Shown here piece after piece: positions 33,463 to 41,354 of a stretch of 64,000 bases of DNA. A program made the position numbers and the translations under genes. The DNA comes from Streptomyces roseifaciens (GTDB taxonomy: Bacteria > Actinomycetota > Actinomycetes > Streptomycetales > Streptomycetaceae), in NCBI RefSeq assembly GCF_001445655.1, contig NZ_LNBE01000004.1, positions 806,001 through 870,000 of the forward strand, read 5' to 3'. How positions within the stretch are numbered: the first letter of the stretch is position 1; every line of letters begins with the position of its first letter. A model generated the notes under the pieces. That model saw nothing but the letters and a program-made list of their open reading frames with translations. It was not told where the DNA came from and did not search any database.

Positions 33463-34989
33463 CTACTGGGAGCCGCGCCAGTCCGCGCCGGAGACGATCA
33501 GGCCCGCGGCCATCGTCCCGGACATCCCCGCGTGCGCCAGCCCGCCGCCGGGGTGGGCGAATCCGCCCGCCAGATACAGGCCCGGCAGCGCCGTCGCATT
33601 GGCGGGCCGGAGGAACGCGCCCCCGCCGCCGGCCAGCACCGGCGCCGGAACGCCCCCGCCCTCGGCGCCCGTCGCGCGCTCGGTGTCGGCGGGCGTGCGC
33701 ACCTCGTGCCACAGCAGGCGCTCCCGCAGGCCCGGCAGCACCCCTTCCGCGGCGTCGAGCACGCGCTCGGCAAAGGCCGCCGCAGTCGCCTCGTCGCTCC
33801 AGTCCACCCGGCCGTGCGGGGCGACCGTGGCGGTCAGCGTGACGGCCTCGTGGCCGTCGTCCGGGCGGACGTCCGGATCGTCCGGGCGCAGCACGGTCAC
33901 CGTCGGCCGGTAGTGCAGCGCGGCGGGGCCGCGCGCATCCTCGCCGAAGATCCCCGCCAACTCCGCGCCGCGGTCCAGCGAGTGGACCACCGTGCGGTGG
34001 GCGGTCGCAGCGGGCCGCGCCCCGCGGAGCGCGAGGAAGAGCGTGAACCGCCCGGGCGGCACCGGCGGGCCGGGCCGCACGGCGGGCCCGCAGGCCGCCG
34101 GGGCCAGACGCCGCAGCAGCCCGGGCGAGACGCCGGCGACCACCATGTCGGCCTCGGCCGTGCGCCCGTCCGCCAGCTCCACTCCAGCCGCGCGGCCGTC
34201 CTTCTCGACGACCGCCGTGACCTCCGCGCCCAGGACGAACTCCACCCGGCGCGCCAGGCACCGCTCGTGGACGGCATCGGCCAGGCCGCGCATCCCGCCG
34301 CGCACGTACCAGCTGCCGAAGGTCTGCTCCATGTACGGCAGGACCGTCGCGCTCGCGGGGGCGCGGCGCGGATCGAGCCCGTACGCCAGGGCGTGGCTCT
34401 CCAACAGGGCCGTGAGCCGGGGGTCCTTCAGCTCGCGCTCGGCGACGGCCGCGAGCACGGGCGGCGTGCTCCGCCGGAACAGGCCGCGCTTGCGCAGCCC
34501 CGGATAGGGGTCGTGGCCCAAGGCCTCCAGATACTCGGGGTCGTCGAGCAGGGGCTCCTCCAGCAGGGGGCGGCGCGTGGCGTCCCACACCACGCGCGCC
34601 CGGTTCACGAGCTCGCTCCAGCGCTCGCCGGCGCCCGCGCCCACTGCCTCGTCGAGGGCTTGGACCACCCCGGCCCGGGAGGCGTTGGGCAGGGCGACGG
34701 AGGTGCCGTCGGCGAAGACGTGCGCGCTCGCCGGATCCACCTGGACCAGGGCGACGCTCTGCTCCAGCGACTCCTTGCCCGTCTTGACGAACAGGTCGCG
34801 GTACACGGCCGGCAGGTGCAGCAGCCCCGGCCCCGTGTCGAAGGCGAAGCCGTCCCGCGTCATGCGCCCGACGCCTCCGCCGTGCGTCGCCGCCTTCTCG
34901 TACACCGTCACCCGGTGGCCCGCGACGGCCAGCCGGGCGGCGGCAGCCATCGCGCCCATCCCGGCGCCGATCACCGCAATCCGTGCCAT
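33463..34989 (-). CDS. Phytoene-desaturase-like (CrtI-type) FAD oxidoreductase
   Basis: A 508-residue flavin amine-oxidase superfamily protein. N-terminal FAD fold VIGAGMGAMAAAARLA, then HGGGVGRMTRDGFAFDTGPGL, typical of CrtI/carotene isomerase-like enzymes; the C-terminal GLYLAGGFAHPGGGLAHAGMSG is the family signature. No phytoene synthase or other carotenoid genes are nearby, so the substrate is unknown. A TAAAGT -10 box at 35001-34996 (minus strand) is 6 nt before the ATG, so the gene is probably leaderless. A perfect MacR-type palindrome lies 104 nt upstream. Confidence 0.87.
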   Translation of the reverse strand: MARIAVIGAGMGAMAAAARLAVAGHRVTVYEKAATHGGGVGRMTRDGFAFDTGPGLLHLPAVYRDLFVKTGKESLEQSVALVQVDPASAHVFADGTSVALPNASRAGVVQALDEAVGAGAGERWSELVNRARVVWDATRRPLLEEPLLDDPEYLEALGHDPYPGLRKRGLFRRSTPPVLAAVAERELKDPRLTALLESHALAYGLDPRRAPASATVLPYMEQTFGSWYVRGGMRGLADAVHERCLARRVEFVLGAEVTAVVEKDGRAAGVELADGRTAEADMVVAGVSPGLLRRLAPAACGPAVRPGPPVPPGRFTLFLALRGARPAATAHRTVVHSLDRGAELAGIFGEDARGPAALHYRPTVTVLRPDDPDVRPDDGHEAVTLTATVAPHGRVDWSDEATAAAFAERVLDAAEGVLPGLRERLLWHEVRTPADTERATGAEGGGVPAPVLAGGGGAFLRPANATALPGLYLAGGFAHPGGGLAHAGMSGTMAAGLIVSGADWRGSQ

Positions 34990-35066
34990 GGGGCGACTTT
35001 ATCCGGCGGCACCGACAGCGCCGGGCGGCACCGGCCCCGGGCCCGGACGCAGGGCTCCGGACGGGG

Positions 35067-35094
35067 CACGCCTGGGGCTGAACGCCCAGGCGTG
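35067..35094. repeat. 10-bp inverted repeat next to the MacR-type site
   Basis: CACGCCTGGG (35067-35076), 8-nt spacer GCTGAACG, CCCAGGCGTG (35085-35094). It abuts and overlaps by 2 nt the palindrome at 35093-35108. Could be a second operator or a hairpin. Confidence 0.6.
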
Positions 35095-35108
35095 AGTACC
35101 CGTACTCA
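35093..35108. promoter_or_regulatory. MacR box, perfect match to TGAGTAC-N2-GTACTCA
   Basis: TGAGTACCCGTACTCA is a perfect palindrome equal to the MacR recognition sequence described in S. coelicolor. It is the only full match seen in the window. It lies 104 nt upstream of the CrtI-like gene start (minus strand); on the plus strand no convincing gene follows. In the same 364-nt gap (34990-35353) I see only the flanking inverted repeat and the TetR terminator. Confidence 0.8.
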
Positions 35109-35287
35109 GAGGAGGAGATGAGTAGGCGCACGGATGGGCCGGGGGCCCGCCGGGCGGAAGAGTGGTGCCCACGGAAGGGGCGCGGCGCCGGTACCGCCGG
35201 CACGGGGCTGCGGAACGGCGCGGCACCCCCGACGTGACCGGGGGGCGGGGGCCCCTGCAGGGGGGTTCGGGGGATGCACGGGGGAAC

Positions 35288-35334
35288 GCCGTTCCGGAGG
35301 CGGCCGAGGGGGATTCGGCCGCCGCCGGAACGGC
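35288..35334 (-). terminator. Terminator after the TetR gene
   Basis: GCCGTTCCGGAGGCGGCCGA (35288-35307) pairs with TCGGCCGCCGCCGGAACGGC (35315-35334), 19 of 20 positions, loop 7 nt. It lies 20 nt downstream of the TetR stop. Confidence 0.8.
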
Positions 35335-35353
35335 ACCATGCGCGTCCGCCGCG

Positions 35354-35968
35354 CTAGCGGACCACGCCGCCCAGCCGTCCCTGTAAGACCCGCGCCAGCG
35401 ACGCGTGGACCTCGTCCACCGACCGCTCCGGCTGGAACGACTGCCAGTCCAGCGCCGTCACGAGCACCATCCCGAACAGCGCCGACGCCGTCAGCGCGAC
35501 GTCGGCCCCCGCCGCCGGGTCGTCCTCCGCGGCCGCCTCCCGCAGCACGGACTCGATCACCTCGACCGCCTGCTGCCGCACCCGCGTCAGCGTCGGGCGC
35601 CAGGCCCGGTTGGTGCGCCACAGCTCGGCGACGTAGAGCTGGGCCAGCGACGGCTGGCGCGCCACGAAGTCCAGCCCGGCGCGGATCATCGCGTCCAGCG
35701 CCTCGGCCGCACCGCCGCCGCGCTCGGCCGTCTCGTCGGCCGCGGCCCGCAGCGCCCCGGTCAGCAGCTCCATGCCGTGCCGCAGCAGCTCCTCGAACAG
35801 ATCGGTCTTGCTCGCGAAGTTGTAATAGACGGTGCCCTTGGCCACCCCGGCCCGTTCCGCTATCTCGTCCACGGTGGTGGAGGAGAAGCCCTGTTCGGCG
35901 ATGAGGGTCACCGCGGCGTCGAAGAGCTTTCGCCGGGTGTTCTGACGGCGCGTACTGCTGCTGTCCAT
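35354..35968 (-). CDS. TetR-family transcriptional regulator
   Basis: A 204-residue repressor-type protein. N-terminal helix-turn-helix at about residues 28-50 (GFSSTTVDEIAERAGVAKGTVYYNF), the classic TetR pattern. The C-terminal ligand domain is all helical and unspecific. ATG 35968. It is transcribed divergently from the methyltransferase (208-nt gap), a candidate target; no clear palindromic operator is seen there. Ligand unknown. Confidence 0.9.
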   Translation of the reverse strand: MDSSSTRRQNTRRKLFDAAVTLIAEQGFSSTTVDEIAERAGVAKGTVYYNFASKTDLFEELLRHGMELLTGALRAAADETAERGGGAAEALDAMIRAGLDFVARQPSLAQLYVAELWRTNRAWRPTLTRVRQQAVEVIESVLREAAAEDDPAAGADVALTASALFGMVLVTALDWQSFQPERSVDEVHASLARVLQGRLGGVVR

Positions 35969-36126
35969 GGAGTGATTCTCCCTGCCCGCCCCGCGGCCCC
36001 CGCGCCTGCGTCAACCTCGCGTGGCCGTACGGGTATTCGCGCAGGCCGGAACCCTCGCCCGGAGCGCCCCGCACGGCGCCGCGCCGGGCCGGACGGCCGC
36101 GTCGTCCCGGCCCCGGGCACGGCCCA

Positions 36127-36176
36127 TTAGGCTGGGGCGGACGCAATCGTTCGCCACCGCCGAGGAGCCACCCGCC
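36127..36176 (+). promoter_or_regulatory. Promoter and ribosome site of the methyltransferase gene
   Basis: TAGGCT at 36127-36132 is a good -10; GAGGAG at 36162-36167 is followed by the GTG at 36177 after 9 nt. -35 not clear. Confidence 0.5.
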
Positions 36177-36938
36177 GTGTCAGACCCGCTGCGCCCCCGG
36201 GCGTCCCTGCGTACCGCCGTGGTCTGGGAGGTCCTGCGCGACGCCCTGGACCGCCGGGTGAAGGCCGCCGGCCCGGCCGGCGGCGTGCTGGAGGTGCTCG
36301 ACACCGGCGGCGGCTCCGGCCACTTCGCGGTGCCCGTCGCGGCCCTCGGCCACCGCGTCACCGTCGTCGACCCCAGCCCCAACGCCCTCTTCGCGCTGGA
36401 GCGCCGGGCCGCCGAGGCCGGCGTCGCCGAGCGGGTGCGCGGCGTCCAGGGCGACGCCCACGGCCTGTTCGACGTGGTGGACCGCGGCGCCTACGACGTG
36501 GTGCTGTGCCACGGCGTCCTGGAGTACGTGGACGACCCCGCCGAGGGCGTGCGCAACGTCATCGAGGCGCTCCGCCCCGCCGGCACCCTGAGCCTGCTGG
36601 CCGCGGGCCTTGGCGGCGCCGTCCTCTCCCGTGCGCTCGCCGGGCACTTCACCGAGGCCCGCCAGGTCCTCACCGACCCGTCCGGCCACTGGGGCGCGGG
36701 CGACCCGATGCCGCGCCGGTTCACCGCCGAGCAGCTGACGGAGCTCGTGACCGCCGCGGGCCTGGAGGCCGGTGCCGTGCACGGCGTGCGCGTCTTCGCC
36801 GATCTGGTGCCCGGCGTGCTGCTCGACGCGGAGCCCGGGGCCCGGGAGGCGCTCGCCCAGCTGGAGGCCGCCGCGGCCGCGCTGCCGGCCTTCCACTCCG
36901 TGGCCACCCAACTGCACGTACTGGCCGAGCGTGGCTGA
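36177..36938 (+). CDS. SAM-dependent methyltransferase
   Basis: A 253-residue class I methyltransferase. Motif I LDTGGGSGHFAVPVAA, acidic end of strand 2 VTVVDPSPNAL, post-motif VQGDAHGL and motif IV VVLCHGVLEYVDDP are clear. Residues 150-253 likely bind the acceptor (RQVLTDPSGHWGAGDPMPRRF). GTG 36177 is chosen for its GAGGAG site. Closest general type is SmtA/UbiE-like; substrate unknown. Confidence 0.87.
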   Translation: MSDPLRPRASLRTAVVWEVLRDALDRRVKAAGPAGGVLEVLDTGGGSGHFAVPVAALGHRVTVVDPSPNALFALERRAAEAGVAERVRGVQGDAHGLFDVVDRGAYDVVLCHGVLEYVDDPAEGVRNVIEALRPAGTLSLLAAGLGGAVLSRALAGHFTEARQVLTDPSGHWGAGDPMPRRFTAEQLTELVTAAGLEAGAVHGVRVFADLVPGVLLDAEPGAREALAQLEAAAAALPAFHSVATQLHVLAERG

Positions 36939-37117
36939 CTGCGCGCTGTAGGTCACACACCACCCGATCAGCTGGTTCGCCCCGTATGATCGGGGGACGC
37001 CGTCCGGCATGGCCGCTCGGCGAACCGGGAATGTACGTCCCGACACCACCGATCGCCACACGGACATCGGTGGGCGGATTGGCGCAGAGGGGCGGGTTTC
37101 ACGGGGGCGATTCCCTG

Positions 37118-37123
37118 CCTATC
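37118..37123 (+). promoter_or_regulatory. Candidate -10 for the DUF3040 gene
   Basis: TATCCT at 37118-37123, about 50 nt before the GTG at 37176, whose ribosome site is AGGAGGA. Another good hexamer, TATGAT, is at 36984-36989. The 237-nt gap shows no gene. Confidence 0.4.
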
Positions 37124-37175
37124 CTGAAAGGGTCGCACCCGGTCGCCCCCCGCGACCGACGAGTAGGAGGACTCC

Positions 37176-37580
37176 GTGCCGCTCTCGGAGCACGAGCAGC
37201 GCATGCTCGAGCAGATGGAGCGAGCGCTGTACGCCGAAGATCCCAAGTTCGCGACAGCGCTCGAGGGCAGCGGCCTGCGCACGTACACCCGGCGACGGGT
37301 CTACCAGGCAGTCGCCGGGTTTCTGGTGGGTATCGCGCTCTTGATGACCGGCGTGATGATTCAGGGGCAGTACTGGATCAGTGTGGTCGGCTTCCTCGTC
37401 ATGCTGGGCTGCGCGGCGCTCGCCGTCACCGGCTGGCGCAAGGCGCCGAGGCCCGGTGCGCAGCAGGGGACGGGCCCGGCGGGGCCCCTGGGCGGCCGCG
37501 GCCAGACGCGCCAGCGCCGCAGCATGATGGACCGCATCGAGCAGCGCTGGCAGCGCCGCCGCGACGAGCAGGGCCACTGA
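37176..37580 (+). CDS. DUF3040 membrane protein
   Basis: A 134-residue actinobacterial protein of unknown function. The N-terminus MPLSEHEQRMLEQMERALYAEDPKF is the family signature. Two membrane helices follow at about 43-63 and 69-88. The C-terminus is Arg/Gln-rich. The family is conserved near the dcw cluster in actinobacteria and is often suspected to act in envelope processes, but I see nothing that shows function. Confidence 0.88.
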   Translation: MPLSEHEQRMLEQMERALYAEDPKFATALEGSGLRTYTRRRVYQAVAGFLVGIALLMTGVMIQGQYWISVVGFLVMLGCAALAVTGWRKAPRPGAQQGTGPAGPLGGRGQTRQRRSMMDRIEQRWQRRRDEQGH

Positions 37581-37615
37581 GAGCCCTTCCGTTTTCCTCA
37601 TCCGTTTCTTCGTTC

Positions 37616-37656
37616 ATGGCGTGGGGTCAGGAGCAGGTCTCCTGACCCCACGCCAT
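37616..37656. terminator. Bidirectional terminator overlapping a coding 3' end
   Basis: Perfect 18-bp stem: 37616-37633 with 37639-37656, loop CAGGT. It follows the DUF3040 gene and also encodes the last eight or so codons of the convergent transglutaminase gene (stop at 37627). Confidence 0.88.
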
Positions 37657-39975
37657 GTCCGTATCCGGCGGGTGCCGTTCAGGCTCTGGGGGAGGTCCTG
37701 AGCCGGAGCCCGCGGATCCGCCGGGCCGCGGCCGCGGGGCGTACAGCACTTGCTCGACCGCGGTGGCCACGCGGGCCGCGGACGCGGCGGCGGGCCCTTC
37801 CAGCGCCCCGGCGGCGACGATCCGCTCGGCGGCGGCGCGCGGGGTGCGGGAGTCGTCGGGCGGGATGCCGTAGTCCCAGGCGGAGTCCGTCAGTTCGCGC
37901 CAGGCCGCCAGCGTGCGCTCCGCGGTCGGGGCGCCCGCGGCGGCGGCATCCGGCGGACCCCCGCCCGGCTCCGCCGGACGGGAGGGTTCCGCGTGCAGAC
38001 CCGGCCCGGCCAGGCGGCGGGCGCGCACCCGCCGGCGCCACAGCATCGGCAGCAGGGGAAGCCCCAGGGCCGCCAGCGCCGCCACGGCGATGCCCGCCAC
38101 CGCACCCGCGGAGGGGCCGCCGGAGGCCTGTCCGCCGCCGTCGGCCTGCCGGTCGGCGGGCGGGCACTCGCCGAGCTTCTTCTGCGCCGGCGGGCAGGCG
38201 TCCGTGTCCTGCGGGGCCGCCGGGGCCGCGGCGCTCCGCTCCGGAGCCGGGGCCGGAGCGGCGCCGGCCTCGCCAGCGCCGGCCGGCTCGGCGACCGCGT
38301 ACTCGGGCGTGGTGCCGCGGCTGGGGGTGGGCTCGAAGCGCGTCCAGCCGGCGCCCTCGAAGTACAGCTCGGGCCAGGCGTGGGCGTCCTTGGACCCGAC
38401 GGACACCGAGCCGTCCGCCAGGGGCGTGCCCGGCATGAAGCCGACCGCCACGCGCGCGGGGATGCCCAGCGTCCGTGCCATCGCCGCCATCGAGAAGGAG
38501 AAGTGGATGCAGAAGCCCCGCTTGGCCTCCAGGAAGCGGACGACGGCGTCCGTGCCGGTGCCCGAGGCGACCTGGGTGTCGTACTGGAAGCCCCCGCCGA
38601 CCGAGAACCAGTCCTGCAGCATGACCGCCTGCTGATAGGCGTTCGCCGAGCCCGCCGTCACCTTCCGGGCCGTCTGCGCCACCACCGGCGGCAGCGACCG
38701 GGGCACCTGGGTGTAGGCCCGCAGCACCTGCTCCGGGGGAGCGGGGGCGCTCGCGAGCTGCGCCGCCGTGGGCTCCACCTGCAGGCTGGCGACCTGGTAG
38801 CGGACGCCCCGGGTGGTCTGGCCGCGCTCGCCGGCGAGGATCCGGCCCTCCGGCTCGTACCGCCAGCGGCCCTCGGTGCGCACCTCCTCGGCGGGGTAGG
38901 GCAGCGGCAGGTAGTTCTGCGCGTAGCCGGCGGAGGCCGTGACGGTGGTGTCGAGGCGCGTGGTGCGCACGCCGGGGGTCAGTCCCGCCGGGGTGGGCAG
39001 GACCGCGGGCAGCGCCGCCAGGGGGCGCTCGGTGGTCTGCCACGACGCGCCGTCGAAGCGGTCGAGGGCGACGATGCGCAGGTAGAGGTCGCGGGTGTTC
39101 TCGGCGGAGGTGCGCAGGCGCAGCAGCTCGCGGTTCGCCGGCTGGTTGAGGTTGTCCTGGAGGGCGACCAGCGGCTTGACGGAGGTGAGCCCGCCGCGGC
39201 CGGATCCTGCGGCCTCGCTCCGGCCCCGGGGCTCGAAGAGCCCGCTGTCCATGGAGGGCAGCACGGCCGGGACCACCAGGGCGATGCCGAGGGCCAGTGC
39301 CCCGATGCGCCGGCCCGTACGGAGGGGGCCGGTGGAGGCGCGGCCCGGCGCGGGCCCGGGTGCCGGGGGAGCCGTCCGGCGGCCGGCGAAGACCCGGCCC
39401 CACTCGGCGAGCCGCTCCCTGCCCTCGGCCAGGAGGAGCAGCAGATAGCCGCTCGCCGCCGCGAGGAACCACAGCCACCCCGAACCGCCCTGGCCGAGCC
39501 CGGCGGCCACGGAGTACAGGGCGAGCAGCGGCAGCCCGGCGGGGGCGGCGCTGCGGTACGTGACCGCGACGGCGTCCACCGTCAGGCCCACGACCAGCAC
39601 GCCCCCGACGAGCAGCAGCCGGATGCCGGCCGTCGCCGGCGCGGGGATGGCGTACCGGCCGACGTCCTCGGTGCCCTCCTGCACCAGCTGGCCGAACTCG
39701 CGGAAGACGTCGGGGCCCGGCAGCAGCCCGGCGACCGCCTGGTCGCCGGCGAAGGCCACGGTGAGCAGGAGCAGGGACACCAGGGCCTGTGCGGCCACGG
39801 TCACCGGCCTGGCCAGCGGCACCCGGCGGGCGAGGGCGCCCACCACGCTCTGGAGGGCCAGCAGGAAGGCGGCCTGCAGTATCCAGGCGGACTTGTCCAC
39901 CAGCGGCAGCATCGCGCAGGAGGCGGCGAGCGTGGCCACCGCGGCGGTCACCGCCAGCCGGGTGCGCCCGGTCAT
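37627..39975 (-). CDS. DUF3488/transglutaminase-like membrane protein
   Basis: A 782-residue protein: about six membrane helices in residues 5-260, an extracytoplasmic transglutaminase-like domain (about 430-550), one more helix (about 645-665) and a DUF4129-like cytoplasmic tail. Catalytic candidates are Cys489 in RGFCIHFS and His532 in DAHAWPE; the third residue position reads FEPTP (Glu548) where classical enzymes have Asp. Related to bacterial TgpA. ATG 39975 overlaps the DUF58 stop (ATGA). With moxR and DUF58 it forms a three-gene operon common in actinobacteria; the role is probably envelope protein maturation (inferred). Confidence 0.92.
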   Translation of the reverse strand: MTGRTRLAVTAAVATLAASCAMLPLVDKSAWILQAAFLLALQSVVGALARRVPLARPVTVAAQALVSLLLLTVAFAGDQAVAGLLPGPDVFREFGQLVQEGTEDVGRYAIPAPATAGIRLLLVGGVLVVGLTVDAVAVTYRSAAPAGLPLLALYSVAAGLGQGGSGWLWFLAAASGYLLLLLAEGRERLAEWGRVFAGRRTAPPAPGPAPGRASTGPLRTGRRIGALALGIALVVPAVLPSMDSGLFEPRGRSEAAGSGRGGLTSVKPLVALQDNLNQPANRELLRLRTSAENTRDLYLRIVALDRFDGASWQTTERPLAALPAVLPTPAGLTPGVRTTRLDTTVTASAGYAQNYLPLPYPAEEVRTEGRWRYEPEGRILAGERGQTTRGVRYQVASLQVEPTAAQLASAPAPPEQVLRAYTQVPRSLPPVVAQTARKVTAGSANAYQQAVMLQDWFSVGGGFQYDTQVASGTGTDAVVRFLEAKRGFCIHFSFSMAAMARTLGIPARVAVGFMPGTPLADGSVSVGSKDAHAWPELYFEGAGWTRFEPTPSRGTTPEYAVAEPAGAGEAGAAPAPAPERSAAAPAAPQDTDACPPAQKKLGECPPADRQADGGGQASGGPSAGAVAGIAVAALAALGLPLLPMLWRRRVRARRLAGPGLHAEPSRPAEPGGGPPDAAAAGAPTAERTLAAWRELTDSAWDYGIPPDDSRTPRAAAERIVAAGALEGPAAASAARVATAVEQVLYAPRPRPGGSAGSGSGPPPEPERHPPDTDMAWGQETCS

Positions 39976-41354
39976 ACCCGCCCTCCCGCCGTGCCCGCCC
40001 CGGGGAAGCCGGGTGAGCCCGCAGGGGCGGCGGGGCCGGGCCCGGCCGCCAGCCTCCACAGCTCGGGCAGCGAGGCCCCGGGGCCGGCGGGCAGCGCCGT
40101 CCAGCCCGCGCCGCGCAGCGCCTGCAGCCGCAGCCCGGCCGCGCCGTGGCCCCGGGGATCCCCCCGCCAGGCGGCCGGATCGAGGACGAAGCCGACGGCG
40201 GTGCCGCCGCGCCCGCGCATCCGGGCCGCCAGGGCCGCCTGCTGCTCGTCGAGGCCGCCGAAGAACGCCACGAGCAGCCCGCCCTCGCCGCGCAGGGAAC
40301 CGAGGGCGGGGGAGAGGCAGGTGCCCTCCGAGTGCTCCACGGCCGCGAGGGTCTCCAGCAGCAGGCCCGCCGCATCCGCGGACTCGTGGGGGAGACCGAC
40401 GAGCTCGCCGGGGGCGCCCGGGCCGGGGATCGCGGCCCCGGTGTCGGTGAGCAGCTGCACGGAGAAGCCGCGCCCCAGCAGATGCAGCGCGGCGGAGGCG
40501 GCCGCCGAGACCGCCCACTCGAAGGACGAGCCGGGGCCCCTGCCCTCGTGGGCGGTGCGGCGCGTGTCCAGCAGCACGGTGCAGCGGGCCCGGCGCGGCT
40601 GCTCCTCGCGGCGCACCATGAGCTCGCCGTGGCGCGCGGTGGAGCGCCAGTGCACGCGGCGCAGGTCGTCCCCGTGGCGGTAGCCGCGGGGGATGACGTC
40701 GTCCTCACCGGCCAGGGCGGGGGAGCGCCGCAGGCCGTCGCCGTGGCCCGCGCCCGGGCCGCCCAGGCGCACCGGGGGCAGCGGCTCGGTGTGCGGCACG
40801 ACCGTCAGCGTGTCGTACGCGCTGAAGCCGCGGGTCAGCTCGCACATGCCGAAGGGGTCCGTCAGCCGCAGCTGCAGCGGGCCGAGCGGATAGCGGCCGC
40901 GCAGATCGGAGCGGACGCGGTAGGAGACCTCGCGCCGGCCGCCGGGCTCGATCCGGTCGAGCACGAAGCGGGGGCGCGAGCCCAGGACGTAGGGCACCCG
41001 GTCCTGGAGCATCAGCAGGCCGGTGGGCAGCCGGGAGACGCTGTCGATCCGCAGCTGGACGCGGGCCTCGGCGCCGGCGGGAACACGGGAGGGCGTCAGG
41101 CGGCGGCTGGCCGTGACGCGGTGGCGGGTGCGGTGCAGCACGGCCACGCAGAGCAGGGGCAGCACGGCCAGTAACAGCCCGACCCGCAGCAGATCGGCCT
41201 GGCCGAGCACGTAGGAACAGGAGGCGGCTGCGATGCCGGCGGCCAGGAAGGAGCGGCCGCGGGTGGTCAGCCCGCCCAGCGCCGCCCACAGGCTGCCGCC
41301 CGCCGCGGACGGACCGCCTTCCCGCCCGGGATCCGCGCCGTCCCCCGGGGCCAT
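39972..41354 (-). CDS. DUF58 domain protein (von Willebrand A-like), contains a TTA codon
   Basis: A 460-residue protein with two membrane helices in residues about 32-80, then a beta-rich region and the DUF58 motif RGYRHGDDLRRVHWRSTARHGELMVRREE (about residues 225-255), then a VWA-like fold with TVLLDTRR. The gene is coupled to moxR (ATGA overlap) and to the transglutaminase gene. Residue Leu61 is encoded by TTA (41174-41172), the only TTA codon I found in the annotated genes, so translation should depend on the bldA tRNA. Function is inferred as a MoxR partner in the envelope. Confidence 0.9.
   Translation of the reverse strand: MAPGDGADPGREGGPSAAGGSLWAALGGLTTRGRSFLAAGIAAASCSYVLGQADLLRVGLLLAVLPLLCVAVLHRTRHRVTASRRLTPSRVPAGAEARVQLRIDSVSRLPTGLLMLQDRVPYVLGSRPRFVLDRIEPGGRREVSYRVRSDLRGRYPLGPLQLRLTDPFGMCELTRGFSAYDTLTVVPHTEPLPPVRLGGPGAGHGDGLRRSPALAGEDDVIPRGYRHGDDLRRVHWRSTARHGELMVRREEQPRRARCTVLLDTRRTAHEGRGPGSSFEWAVSAAASAALHLLGRGFSVQLLTDTGAAIPGPGAPGELVGLPHESADAAGLLLETLAAVEHSEGTCLSPALGSLRGEGGLLVAFFGGLDEQQAALAARMRGRGGTAVGFVLDPAAWRGDPRGHGAAGLRLQALRGAGWTALPAGPGASLPELWRLAAGPGPAAPAGSPGFPGAGTAGGRV

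Noticed and set aside
35118..35237. 39-codon plus-strand ORF right after the MacR-type palindrome
   Set aside because: ATG is only 2 nt from AGGAGG, too close for efficient initiation, and the product is Arg/Gly noise. Not enough to call a gene.
33463..35968. Carotenoid biosynthesis cluster around the CrtI-like gene
   Set aside because: No phytoene synthase, GGPP synthase or cyclase next to it; a single flavoprotein is not enough.
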